From contig LNKV01000017.1 of assembly GCA_001465935.1 (NCBI GenBank), forward strand, positions 425,533 through 489,532: DNA of 64,000 nt, in the 5' to 3' direction. Below are positions 22,791-35,764 of the stretch, piece after piece. The notes below the pieces were generated by a model, which was not told where the DNA came from, searched no databases, and saw nothing but the letters and a program-made list of their open reading frames with translations. Position 1 is the first letter of the stretch. Each line of letters starts with the position of its first letter. This DNA is from Clarireedia homoeocarpa (taxonomy: Eukaryota > Ascomycota > Leotiomycetes > Helotiales > Rutstroemiaceae). The position numbers and the translations under genes are program-made.

Positions 22791-25700
22791 ATGGATCCAC
22801 TTTCCGTGAGCGCCAGCATTGCCGGTCTTATCTCTATAGTAGATCTTATCGCGGGGAAAAGCTACAAATATGTCAAAGACGCGTCAGCAGCTCCAGTGGA
22901 AGTGAAGGATCTCGTAGATCAGATGACAGATCTTTATGGAGTTTTGTGCCAACTTCGTTTGATTGCTGTGCGCTACACTACCGAGTCGATTACTTCAACA
23001 ATGCATGTTCACCATCTCAATTCTTGCCAAGCACTTCTGAATAAGATTGGGGAACGACTCGAGAAAGCAGACCCTCTGAAAGTCGACAACAAGAAATCTG
23101 AATTTAGAAATAAAGCATCTGCGATAGGACGAAAGCTCAGGTGGCCCTTCACTGCACCCGAGACAAAGGGGCTCATCATGGAAGTCGAAAAGCAGAAATC
23201 AACATTGTCCCTAGCACTACACGCAGACAGTATCAATACCTTACTCGATGCTCTTGGTGATCAAAGGCTGCAAAGTTTACAAATCAAGAAGATCGGCGAG
23301 GATCTGGTGGCTCTGAGACATCAAAACATGCTGTCACTGTTGAGTAAGTTCAAATCAATATGAAACTGCTATATTGTCTGTTGAATGATCTTACAATATT
23401 GTATTTCAGGCAAGAAAGAAAAAAAGATTCTTGAATGGATTTCTCCATACGATCCTAGCCAAAAGCACCAAGAGATGGCTGCACGACTCCGTCAGCCTAA
23501 TACTGGACAAGTAAGTCATTTGTCAATGCCGATACGTTTCTAATCAAAAGTTCTTTATCATGGATATCTGAATATATACTCACTGGTTGCTTCTTAGTGG
23601 TTCGCTGATACAGATCATTTTAAGGGTTGGCTTGCGCGGAGGGGATCGAAACTTTGGACGTATGGAATTCGTGAGTATTTCAAGTGTACTCTCGCACAAT
23701 ATTCCTCCCTCTTAGCTAACATGACCATTGATAGCTGGAGCAGGAAAGACTGTTTTGATGTGAGATTATCATAGCCCCCGAAATCAGTCTGCTAATTGAG
23801 GGCAGGGGATTTATCATTGAGCTTGTTGTTAGTCAGCTCAAGAAAAGCGATGGTACGAATTTCGCATGACTTTCTTATTATTTCGAGCAAGATCTAATAC
23901 ATAACGACTTACAGGCTTGGCCTTCTATTACTGCGACTACAAAGACCCAAAAACACAAGAACCTAGAGCAATACTTGGTTCGCTCGTCAAACAACTTGCC
24001 CTCGCCAACAAACATGCCCTTAAAGCAGTTGGGGAATACTGGGAACAGCATTCGCTTCATGGAAGCCTCAACACTCCAGTACAGGTCTCTGCCGAGCAGC
24101 TTTGTGATCTGCTGAGATCGCTCTCAATTTACTTTGACAATATACATATCATTGTCGATGCTTTGGACGAGTGCGGAGATTCTAGAGTGAAGGTTGTAGA
24201 ATGCCTTGCCAACCTGAATCCCGAAAACGACTTTAATATCAAACTTCTTTTGGCGTCTCGAGCTGAGCCTGATATAGAAAGGATTCTACAAGACTTCGCC
24301 CATTTTCCCATCGTAGCGAATAAGATGGATCTGAAGCTCTACGTTCATTCGGAAATGGAACGACGTTTACGTGATGATTCATTAAATATTCAAAGTGAAA
24401 ATTTGAAGGAGGAGATCATGACTCAGTTGGTTGATAGGGCAGATGGAATGTGTGAGTATTGAAAAATCCACTCACAGCCAGGATAAAGCTAAATATTTAG
24501 TTCGCTGGGTAACATGCCAGTTCGACCACTTGTCCGAACTTAACACTGACAGAGATATACGAGAGGCTCTAGATCAATTGCCTCCAACGCTGTTCTCAAC
24601 ATACGAGCGTATTCTGGATCGTGTTAATTCTAGTCATTCAACCACTAGAGAGCTTGTCCGTCGGTCCTTGCTATGGATAGTCTCATCCATGGAACCACTA
24701 TCGGCATTGCAGCTTCGCGAAGCTGTCTCCTTTGAGCTGGGTACTAAAAATTTATCCCGTGACTGTATACCGGATGAGAAGCGTATCCTTAAGTGGTGTA
24801 GTAGTCTGGTTCGACGTACTGGTCCTGCTGAGGCGGCGCAAATCGAACTGGCGCATTTCACTGTGAAGGAGTTCCTTCTGCTCGAATTTCAAGATTCTTG
24901 TATTGACAAGTATGCCCAATATCGATTATCTATCCAAAAAGCGAATCTCCATCTGGCGCAATTATGTTTAACGTACATACTATCCGAAAATTTTGAGAAT
25001 TTATCTGTTAGTACGACAGCCTCAAGAGAAGAGCAGGGCAATATATTCGAAGCTCAAAATCGTCATCATCCGCTTTTTCTTTACGCAGCAAAAAACTTCT
25101 ATGTTCATGCCATGGGCAATGAAGAAGATGAAGTCTTGTGGCAATTACTCCAGTCTCTCTTCAATCCGGCAAAACTCAATAATTATTTGTTCTGGGCCTA
25201 CCAGTTTATGAATATAGAATTGCAGACAGCGAACGTCTCAGAGATAAATATCATAGAAGCCGTCTCTAGTTCCAGCACACTCCATTTTGCCGCGTTAGTA
25301 TCACTTCCTAGGGTTGTTAAATGGTTAACTAAACTACCCGAGTGCTACGCAAGCATAAACAAAATGAGTAGCATTGGCACCCCATTGGCGTGTGCTATAA
25401 CTTCTGTTCATGTATTTGGTCCAGGATCAAATCCTCCATATGAAATGTATCCGAAGCAGAGCATCATGATCTATCGCTCTGAGATCATAAATACTCTACT
25501 GGAAGGCGGTGCGGATGTCAATGGCCGGATCTCTATTGGGCCATTTCAGAAAGAGAACTCTCTTTTTATCGAGTCTGATTTAGTCCTTGTAGCTCCCCTA
25601 GATCTTGCCATTTTGGTGGATGTTCATTGGGACTTGCTACTAGGGCATGGAGCTCTTGTCACCGATTCATGTATCGACATTTTAGATACATCAGAGGATG

Positions 25701-28700
25701 AGCCTCTGGTAAAGCGTTTTGTAGCGACAGTGGAGAACAAAAATATCCCCACTGAACTTTATCAAAGGTCAGTACAGTCAAAATCCTTGAGTTGAGAGCA
25801 TCCAAATCTATCAGTAAGAGCTCAAAATTAATTTCAAGGCTTTCAATCAGGGTTTCAGGATTTTTGCAGCAACACAATGTCACCGGGGATCATAAGCACA
25901 CCATTCCAGATATTTCCATCCCATTTGCAGAATCCGCCTTGCACACTGCTGCAGAGATTGGGCAAACCTGCGAAGTTATGCAGCTTCTCAAAAATCCGGA
26001 TCTAGATATTGACGCCTATGTAGTATCCGCTGCAGGTGGTTTAACTGCATTGCACTGTGCTGCGAAGAATGGGCATCTGGACATTGCAAAGGCATTGCTG
26101 AACCATGGAGCCTCCATAAATTTACCTACTACCACCGTTAGCACAGCCCACCTCAAATGCTCATCGCCTTTCCTTCTCGCGGTGGCACATGGACACATTG
26201 ACGTCGCTAGATTTTTTGAAGCAAAAGGGGCGGACATCAATAAAACTGATGAAGATGGTCAAACTGCACTCCATCTGGCAGCTCGGCATAGTGTCGCAAT
26301 GCTGAACTATTTAATTCATATTCCTAAGCAAAGTCATTCTCTTTCTTCAAGAACAGCACATGGAAAGACAGTGCTAATGGAAGCTGCTCATTGGGGTATA
26401 TTCGATACTTTCAAATACGTCTTGGAACGTTCCAGCGCTGAAAGCATACACTTTCAGAGTAATTATGGTGAGAACTGTCTTCACAGCGCTGTGAAATCTA
26501 CGTCAGAAAGTGCAGCGCACAAGATCATTCAAATGCTTAAGGGTAAAGCCGTTGATCCATATATCAGGGACAACGCAGGTCACACGCCTTTGCATTATGC
26601 CGCCGCCAGTGGCAGTTTCAATATATTCGAGACGATACTTGAATACACAGAGAAATGGTCGTTCACTGAACCGAGTATACACAATCCATTTACCTTCACC
26701 ACAATCACAGGCTACCCATGTCTACAAGATCTCCGAACTCAATGGTTGCCTTATGATGTCGGTGCACATACACTAGACCATCTTACCTCATCTGGTAAAT
26801 CGATTATTCAATTGATTCTAGAGCATGCAATGACACAAGAAAATCTGTGCAAGATGAAGCTTCTGATTGAAAAGGGAATAAACATAGATTATCAAGATGC
26901 CAGAGGCAGAACACCATTGTTAGCTCTCTGTAGTACGATTGGTGATGGAGATTCTGTGAAACCAAATATAAGCTCACAATTTGGGCCTATATTTGGTTTC
27001 ACAGATTCCGATAGAGATTTCGATGCCGAATTTGAGGCATTCGAGCTGCTATTATGTCATACAGTGGATATCTCTCATCAAGACTTTGACGGAAATACTG
27101 CGCTTCATTATCTTTGTCAGAGTGGATTCTACAAAGAAAATGGGTACCAATGCATTTTACGCATTTTTGCAGACTACCACCGCCATGACAAAAACCACCA
27201 AAACATACCCATGGACCAATATTTAAGTAGAAGCGACCAACCGAATTCCTCAGGTGGGAAATCATCCCTCGATCCTTTGGTTTGCACTTCACGTAAACCC
27301 TCTGTCGAATCAAATCTGATTGCTCTGGTTAATAAGAACAAGGATACCGCCTTGAGTTTGTTCTTCGAGAAATCCCTCGTAAAAAACTCCGAAGCCATCG
27401 AGGCAGCGCTCAAACTTGTGGAGGCATCATCCCAAGAGCAATTGAATGCTGTATTTCCTAGTGGCAGATTCCCTTTGATAATTTCTATTGATAAAAGAAT
27501 CGATTGCTTGACCCGCAAGCTCATCGATCTAGGTGCAGATGTGACTGCCAGTGAGAGACCCTCAAGAAGTCGCTCAGTATCGACACTCGAGCAATTGTGC
27601 ATTTCTGGTTCAAACGATCTCAGCATCATTAAAAGCATTGTTCAAGGAAACAAAAACAGGGTTTCTGATAGTCCTATCAGCGAATTTACAGTAGTTGGAC
27701 ATGCTTGTAAACACAAGGACACATCCCTGCTCGAGCAGTTGCTCATCGCTGGGTGGAACCCAAACTCGCTGAGTAAAGATCATGTACCACTGCGTGAGGC
27801 TCTTCGTTCTGGGAATGAACAAGCTTTGGTATTGCTACTTGACTATAACGCACGCTTCTCAGATCAGGTTGGTAAGTTTTTGCTACTTGGTTCTGCTTCA
27901 AACGTGGCTGTATGCAAAGTGCTTCACGACAGGGGTATGGATAATTGGAATTTTCAAAATACATTATTTCCATACTATATAAATGGTCCGTGGATAAAGG
28001 GTATCAGTGTCAGTGAACTTAGGGGAGTATGGAAGACTAGAGACATCCACGATATGTCGCCTTTACACCTTGCCGCCTTATCAGGTTACACCAAGTCTAT
28101 TGAGTATGCACTGGATTTTGGTAAACATGTTGATATCAACATACATGCTGAGTTTGACCTAACTCCTTTATTTTTCGCAGTGTTTGAAGGTCATCAACGT
28201 AGTGTAGAGCTACTGCTTGGGCGTGGAGCGAACGCGAAGGAGATATATAAACCGTGCGGATGGACGCCATTACATGTGGCGGTCTCAAAGGGTAGGATAG
28301 CCATTGTTGAAATGCTAATGGAAGGTGGAGCTGATGGCCGGGTTTCTGACATCGACGGAATCACCCCATCCATGCTCGCTAAGCAGCAAGGGAAGACAAG
28401 TATAGCACAAATCATTGATACAGAAACTGCTAAGCTCTGTATGTTCAACACCATTTCTTTTTTCTAAACTAATCAAGTTCCTGAGATCTTCTTTTTCCCT
28501 GGCTTGAAAACTAATAGAAATATAGCGCCACTTGTCACGGCTTGTCAGGTCTCGCAGGAATCAGCAGATGGCAGCAGCGGGAGTACCAGTCAAATTTCTT
28601 TGGCCTTGGAGAAGGCCATCACTGAAAATGACAAGGTCTCTTGCGAGTTACTCATAGAACGAGGCCATAGCCTGAAGGGTCTTTGTCGTTGTGGCTGTAG

Positions 28701-30438
28701 CCCCGTGCTCAAAGCTTGTGAACTTTGGTTCCTTGATCTTGCTAAACTCTTGATTGACAAAGGTGCTTCATTTGATGGAGTTATACCCTGTGTCAAATCG
28801 AATTTTTATGGCTTCACTGCCCTCCATTTTGTTGCCCTCTGGGGAGATGAGGAAATTATGCAAAAGATCCTTTCAATAGGATGTAATTATGATGCTCAGC
28901 CAGTACAACCGAGCCATATCGCCGCTCGCAACGGTCACGCTGCTTGCGTTAAGCTTTTATGCAACACTGAAAGTGCCAGGACTATGATTGACGTGAAGGC
29001 AATGGATTCTACTGTCTTTGATGCGCCTCTTGCAAGATTACTAGTAAGGACTGGGTCCGATTTTCAAGCATTAAGACCATTTGGTGGGACAGCGCTTCAT
29101 TTTGCAGCAATTCGAGGTGATGGAAAAACTATAGAAGTTCTCTTGGCCGCAGGAGCAGACCTTGATTCAAGGAATGATCTGGGCGATACACCTCTGCACA
29201 TAGCTGTGTTTTTTAAACATATCCATGCTTCTAGAATCTTGGTAGCTGCGGGGGCGAACATCAATGCGACAAATTTGATGGGCCACTCTCCCGTAATGAT
29301 TGCAGCCAAAAATAATACCTCAGAGCTTACGAGAATACTTGTAAGTCTAGGTGCTGACATCGCCCATCGCGCAAGACATGGAGGAGACGTATTACATATC
29401 GCTTTAAATGCTGGATCTGTGGATATAATGGATACATTGGTCGATTTGCCACTGGACATCCAGGCAAGCGACTATTTCGGCTTCACAACATTCAGATTGG
29501 CTATAAATAAGGGCATTAAGGAAAGTATCTGCATTAGATTATTACCAGAAGTTGACACCTACAATCACCCATTTTTGGGCAATCTCTTGCATTCGACTGC
29601 ATATAAGTGTAATTTAGAAATTGGCACGGAGTAAGTATTCCACCCCAGGTGTTGGACGCGAAGATTGAATGAACAAAATCTGTCTAAATATTCCGTTCGA
29701 TGGATTTGGAGCTTATTTTAAGTTTATAGACTGCTGAAGCGGCAGCCTCTAGAGAACAGAAGACATTATGTCAACGCTCCTAGTCCATTCGGCGCTCCCT
29801 TATATGTCGCATCTATTTTTAGCCAAGGAGAAGTTCGATTTAAGTTCATGGAGCTGCTTCTGAAATATGGAGCCGAAATCAACCTTTCCAGTGGCCCGCA
29901 AGGTACGCCAATCATGGCTGCTTGCTACTACGGCTACTTCGACTCGGTTGCATTTCTGCTTAAGAGAGGAGCTAAAACCGAGTGCCTAAGATCCGACGGT
30001 ACTCGGGTGACTGCTATAGGATGCGCAAAGAATCATCCAGCGATACAGCAGTTGCTTAGGAATTTTGAGCAGAGGGGTGAAGAAGCTTTGGATGAACCGC
30101 GACTGACTGTGAAGGCGGACATGGCGAAGGTGAAAGCATGTATGGCACAGATTGAGGAGGAGATTGCCATGAAATCAAGCGAACCAAAAACCGATCACGG
30201 TTCGGAGAGTCGTGGTAATAGTGGGGGTGATGACCAAACATCAGGTGATGATGGTGGTGGGGAGAGCAATGAGAAGGGCAAGAATGATAACGAAGAGAAC
30301 GACGGTAGCCGCAAGAACGAGGACGAGCACGAGGACAAGCACGAGGACAAGCACGAGGACAAGCACGAGGACAAGCACGAGGACAAGCACGAGGACAAGG
30401 AAAAGGATGGAGAGACCACCTTCACATCCACTGAATGA
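22791..30438 (+). CDS. NACHT-ankyrin NOD-like receptor (STAND NTPase), 2354 aa
   Basis: A very large fungal NLR-type protein. Ten exons: 22791-23343, 23410-23510, 23598-23670, 23735-23759, 23806-23852, 23915-24451, 24501-25767, 25839-28438, 28478-29630, 29730-30438. Together they are 7065 bases. The N-terminal domain (about 1-185, MDPLSVSASIAGLISIVDL) matches the N-terminal domain common on fungal STAND proteins. NACHT: Walker A GIPGAGKT at residues 241-248, Walker B VDALDEC at 347-353, then LLLASRAEPDIERIL and the downstream winged-helix region (ELAHFTVKEFLL). From about residue 880 to 2250 run many ankyrin repeats of the GxTALHxAAxxGHxxIxxxLLxxGAxxN type. The tail is acidic and ends in six HEDK copies. 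Such proteins sense non-self or damage in fungi and can trigger cell death; the ligand here is unknown. The 39-base intron at 28439-28477 is unusually short, and exon 4 is only 25 bases. Confidence 0.9.
30328..30399 (+). repeat. Six tandem 12-bp units encoding HEDK, in the NLR tail
   Basis: CACGAGGACAAG is repeated six times without a single change, giving (His-Glu-Asp-Lys)6 near the C-terminus. The perfect identity suggests recent slippage, so copy number probably varies between strains. Confidence 0.95.
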
Positions 30439-30860
30439 ATTCTGTTTTTGTTTGGGGAAGGCGCGCAGTTTCATTGTTGGTCGATGATTATTTTCTTTCG
30501 ATTTTCATTTCACTTTCTTATGAATGCACCGAAACACTGAGAACATCTACATTTACCATACTTGTGGACCATTCACTGAGAACTTGGATGACAAAAGTCA
30601 CTACCTCCTTTACCCAAAAACCTCCATCATAAAATGACACTCAATCCTACTCCCACCCTCCCTCCCCCTCATCGTCAATGCCTGACACCTATCCGACAAC
30701 TCATAGCCAATAACCGGAGTCCCACAAAAGAACACCCCCACCTTGCTCTCTCCTTTCCCACCATCCCTCCGAAACTCTCTTCATTTTCACTGTCGTAACT
30801 ACTGGCACTTCTATATTCAACAGCAGTAGGTGCACCAAGTTATTGCAAAAGGGAGTGAAC
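30439..30860 (-). pseudogene. C-terminal fragment of an NADPH oxidase/ferric reductase-like protein
   Basis: On the minus strand, an open frame ending with TAA at about 30626-30628 reads RRDGGKGESKVGVFFCG, then TPVIGYELSDRCQALTMRG, ending HFMMEVFG (about 30765-30626). The VGVFFCG motif is the NAD(P)H-binding signature near the C-terminus of NOX and ferric reductase proteins. Upstream the frame meets a stop near 30775 and no other NOX or reductase domain is seen, so this is an orphan C-terminal piece. It lies tail to tail with the NLR gene and beside an inverted-repeat element that starts at 30864. The rest of this interval is the NLR 3' region. The family call rests on one motif region. Confidence 0.45.
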
Positions 30861-30863
30861 AGG

Positions 30864-31382
30864 CAGTGTAGGACTTAGTGTACGATCAGTAATACGGTGG
30901 CTGATATTTAGGATCACATATATACATACGTACGTACGTAGGAATTCGATATCACACACAGACGTAGGTATTCGCCAAGATTAGTAATATTGAAGATATG
31001 CTGAAATACCGGAATGTAGTACATTCCTAAGAGTTCAGGAGTTTGAACTTCCTGATTAGGCAATTGTGAAGCTAGGGAAAGGAGCCCTGCTCCCTCTCCT
31101 CTTCCCCCGGCTTGCTTTCTCTCTCCCCGGCCTGCTTTCTCCCTTAAGAAGTACTGGCATTGGCAACCAGCTAAAGGCAACTAGCCAAAGGCTTTACATT
31201 CATTCCATCGAGCATTCCAGTATTTCAGTATATTGCTAATATCAGTGGTATTTCAACTGAAACTGAGTATTATCAGTGGTATAGAATCTAATACTCCTCA
31301 CTGGGCATATATCCTTAAGAATCCATATGTATCACTATAGTGGGGCATATGCAAAATACTGAAAATACTAAGTCCTACACTG
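30864..31382. mobile_element. Candidate MITE with perfect 16-bp terminal inverted repeats
   Basis: CAGTGTAGGACTTAGT at 30864-30879 is the exact reverse complement of ACTAAGTCCTACACTG at 31367-31382. The 519-bp span between them has no coding sequence. Inside are a tract of ACGT copies (about 30926-30940) and repeats of TATCAGTGGTAT (near 31240-31280). The ends begin CAGTG, as in many hAT elements, but the flanking eight bases (TGAACAGG and AGAAGGAC) do not match, so I see no target duplication. This fits an old non-autonomous DNA transposon. Confidence 0.6.
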
Positions 31383-34300
31383 AGAAGGACGCAAAGGGAA
31401 GTAGGGGAATGGGAGTGATAGAAGGATTGATGGGATGAAGTGAGTGGCATGTTGGTTTGTAAAGAGGCGAGTATAGGGAAGGAGAGCTGCTCCTTTTGTG
31501 AGGAGAAGGATGAGAGTGGAGGCCACAGCGGATGGGTGGTTCAAGTAAAGAAAGGTAGATTTCATTGTAAAAGCATGTAACCACAGACACGCAACTGCCG
31601 GTTCAGATATGGCGTAACATAATAAGGCAGTCATGCAATGGGCGGTGTTCCACTCAGATAGAGTGATCATATACGTCGACTTGTTGACGATATCTCACGA
31701 AGTATTCACATTTACTGGATTGTAGTTGCTCGCTGTTTATCTTCTGAAGCATCTATCACTATTTATACGCAGAAGATCAGACCAGAGCAAGATGGATAGG
31801 AAAGCAACGAGGCCCTCGGACGTTCAATGCTAAGTGCAAGGCATCGCGGCCACACCATTGCTTCGAGCTATCTACCGTAGAACTTCTTCATAAAATCACC
31901 AATGCGACTTGAACTGTGTACGTGTATTCGCACGCTACAAAATTCGAGCTTTCCTTACCATGTCCATCACATCATACTTTTCTTCCTAGCAACAGCAATG
32001 TGCCTACTCCTCACAAACTTCCCGAGCTCAAGAAAGCCAGTCATGGCAATGACATCAGGATTATCGCAAGGTAGGGACAAGGGAAACCGCACCAAAGACG
32101 GCTAGGGCTGAAGATCGATGATCGGTGAGGGCATCAGATCAACTGTATATTAACGGCACACATAACCAGCATTCTCAGACAGAGATGTCACAGAACCTCG
32201 TCCAGAACCTCGTCCAGAAAAAGTATGGTACTTGCAGCCATGTGGTTGAGCTACGAGGAACGCAGCACTGGATCACATACTGTCATTAGGCGTAAATGGT
32301 AGATCAAAGTTCATCATCCGGAAGGACCCCCGGGTATGTGCAGATGCTATCCGCGGGTAGGCGTGTATGTGTGTATTTTGACGGATGGTACCAGGATATG
32401 AGCGGATCGATTTCATTGATCAAGCAGAGCGGTCCATACACGGTATATGTCTTGAGATCGTAGTGAAAACCCACCATTCGTCGATATCGGGCGCACAAAA
32501 CCGAAGATCATACACAGTAGCAGCAAGACTAGACCTCTCTCTTCTGCTCAGGTCGCCTGTCAACAATAATGTCTAGAAGTTTCTGTTGTCCAATGCCTAT
32601 CCCGCCTGTGGATAAACATGTCTCGATCACAGAAAAAAAAAAAAAGGAAAAAGAAAAAGAAAAAAAGACAACTTACAGTGGCAAAGCAAGAAACCAATCA
32701 GTAGCGCAAAACCAACAAATAATTCTGCATGCAGAATAACCGTTCACCGATCATCTCGGGCCGTGTCTCTGAGCAGGTGTTTTGACTTTCCATTCGTGGG
32801 CAAATGTAATGGGCTCCAATGTGATGTGGTCAGGTCAATGTAACATGATAGAAAAAGTAGGTCTGTGTATGTTATCATATTCGACGAAATTGCTACATGT
32901 GGAAGCAGCAGCAGCCAAAACTCAATTCTGGCAGCACTTGAACGGGAATGGGCAGGAAAATGATGCATGTCACACAAGCCGCAGACTTGCCCCTTCCACT
33001 CACGTTGCTCGATCTTTCGGATCGCGATACGCACAGCTCAGAGACTGGCCGAACTCCACGATCTGCCACTGCACTGGGGGCGAACTGACGGATGTCCGAG
33101 TCGAGTGGCTGTGGGACACGACCCCTTCTCCATTTCCGCGAATCCTCGAATAATTTTTTTGCCCACGAAGATCTGAGCTCTGGGCTCTGCTTACTGATGA
33201 GATCGTGGGGTAGAGCGAGTTCGTGGCATGACGATATGTATTGGGAAATGGAATGTAACCTTACTCGAGTAAGTTGAAACATAAAAGAAATCATTGGAAA
33301 GTCTTTTCTCGGTCAGCCCGTCAAAGCGAGTAGAAAAAGGAACTACGACGCCATCCCTTGGCCGCAGATACTTGCAGATACTCAAGAAGCTGATGACTCG
33401 GGGTCGGGAGTTGGCAACAAGTCAACGATAGAGAAAGGCGACTAGATCCTCCCCGTCGGCTCCATTCCGCTCCCAGAATAAGCCAATTTGAATTTCTGTG
33501 CAGGCCGAGATCTCCCAACCCGAGAGCAAGCAAAATAACGAGGCTATTAGCTTCTGTACCAAGTGGATTATCGAGGAACTCGGCCTGATCCAGGCTTTGA
33601 AGGCTTTGAAGGTGGAGAAAAAGGGCAGCTTTTCGCTGAAGAATAATTCCCCGCGAAATTAAAATATTTTGCTGTCCAATGCTAAACATAGTATGAGCCG
33701 CGCGGGACCAAGTAAGTCGTTCCGAGATGAGTTGCGTCCGAGTCAAGCAAGTACACTTACCGGTATCCCGGTGCTCAGAAAAGCAAAGAGAGCACGATAG
33801 CGGTGGCAATACTTGAATGCAGGCAGCTCTTTGACATTTGTCTTTCGTCAGCTTGAATCTACTATCGCCACTGAGCGGTACGATGTACCCAATAATTGAT
33901 TAGATAGTGGCACTCTTGGATAGGTGGCTGCCATTAGCAGCCAGGTGACCATGGTTGTCTTCTACTGTACGCAAAATATCAGGTTGAAGAATACGGTAAA
34001 GAAAATTTATCAATCTAAAGCAGCTAAAAGATAATCGGCATTATAGGAACCATTCCCCGCGAACCACAGTGGAGCGATTCCAACTCCAGTTATTGAAGTT
34101 CCCTGGGATCAACTGGAGGAGCTGTAGATCTTGCGGCGGTCATGTTCAGGCGGTGAACAACGTCACGAGTCTACGACCATTCTACTTCGTGAAGACGGTG
34201 AATAAGTGGCCGCATGCGATCCTACAGCGCATATCCACGCATGCCACGCTTTAGAAGGAACAATATTGCTTCTACCGCGTGGGGAATTCGAGACCGACTA

Positions 34301-35764
34301 GCATAACAAATAGTCAGGGCAGCTTCCTCGAAACAGCCTCACCAAACGGAGCCGCATTGTCGATGTTCGAGAGGGCCTTTAGGATGTTCCCTTCATTTCA
34401 GATATTCTAGGCTATAGCAGTCGAGGCAAGACATGAAACTCGAATAGACATTGTCAAGGATAAGCCCAGCCACAGCTTCAAAGCGAGCATTGTTAGCATT
34501 CGTTAAAGTACGTAAGTGGGATATACTGTACTTGGTTCCAATGATAAATCAGTGTGGTCCCTGTAGTAGACCCTTATATTTATCAGCCAACGAAATAGCA
34601 GAAAAGATATTCAATCTGCCGAATGATTGGTTAACAAAGAGAAAGGTGCTAAAAAGAGACCACACTTATTTATCCTGACTACCAAGTATGTCCTTGTGGA
34701 TCGTGAGCAAACAGCATCGACCAGGTCATGATCTGCCCAGAAATTTGGAGTATGAACTGTTCAGCAAGAGACGGACGAGGGTTAAACCGCAGAATGGTAA
34801 AAGCTCTGCCGCGACCGACTCCAAATCTACAGTATCGCGCGCTCCCGTCTTTTAGTCTGCATGCTAAAAGCACTGATATAACCTCAAATTCAGGATAAGA
34901 GTCTCCAGACAACTCTGTCTGCTGCCAGATTCCATTTCTGGCATTGCCAGCCTGATACTCGCATACCTGAACAAAGTTTAACATAAGCAATTGGTACCAA
35001 TGTAATGTTGTACACCTTGTACTGCACAAATTGAGCTCTGCGCCATAGCAATTTCTGCCCAAAGCCAATCAATCTCAGTGCCCCAAGAATAACTTTTTTC
35101 GAAGGGTACGAGGGGTGCTCGCATACATCATTTCGCAAGGACGAATTGGGGCAAGTTGAAACAATCTGCTTGCGACGCATTGGCCACGTCGTCAATAGTA
35201 CTCAACCTAGTACCGGCACAACCGTAAGATATCCCACTGGTGCAGCGTTGCATCGTATTGTCAAGACTCAAGACAATGCGTCCGGCACTATGGCTAAAGC
35301 ATGATTAGCATCAACGTGAGAGGTAAGATGCATATCTAGCTAAATGCTAAAGAAGATTAAGCTTCGTCAGATACCAGTGCGGTCAGTACATATTCTTTTG
35401 CCAGTTACCGGTACATCCGAACACTGTATCAAAGTTTGGTAGAAAGTTAGTACTGGAGAGCTGAACTGGATAGAGAGCACTCTGCCGATCCTACTTGGGC
35501 TCAGCAACTTCTCAACTATTCCGCGGGAAAATAAACGAACAGGAGAAAGAATTATGCGATGTTTCTGTACTCTTCTTTTTGTGATCAGAAGATCCATCAT
35601 ATTTCAACTTGGATGGCTTCCGAAGCCGGCCCAGTCGAATGTGTCGGAGAACTGCAAGCTTGTCTCGAATTCCACACCGACCTAGTTTTTAATGACTTAA
35701 GGTACATGATAGTTTCTGAAAGTTCATGCTCTTCGAGATGGGGATGAAACATCATGCCAATGTT
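31383..35764. other. Gene-poor region, part 1
   Basis: No gene can be supported. The open frames on both strands overlap each other, have no recognisable domain and do not extend through splice sites. Small features are a purine/A-rich tract at about 32630-32668, a tandem copy of CAGAACCTCGTC near 32193-32218 and a 12-base duplication near 33595-33612. An open plus-strand stretch near 33503-33660, preceded by a good acceptor (TTTCTGTGCAG), might be an exon remnant, but I cannot link it to others. Confidence 0.5.

Noticed and set aside
30195..30474. Minus- and plus-strand frames made of SCLS/LVLV/TRTS repeats
   Set aside because: They are other-frame readings of the (HEDK)6 coding repeat.
33321..33809. 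162-codon minus-strand frame in the gene-poor region
   Set aside because: No recognisable domain and no splice-linked neighbours; the composition does not look coding.
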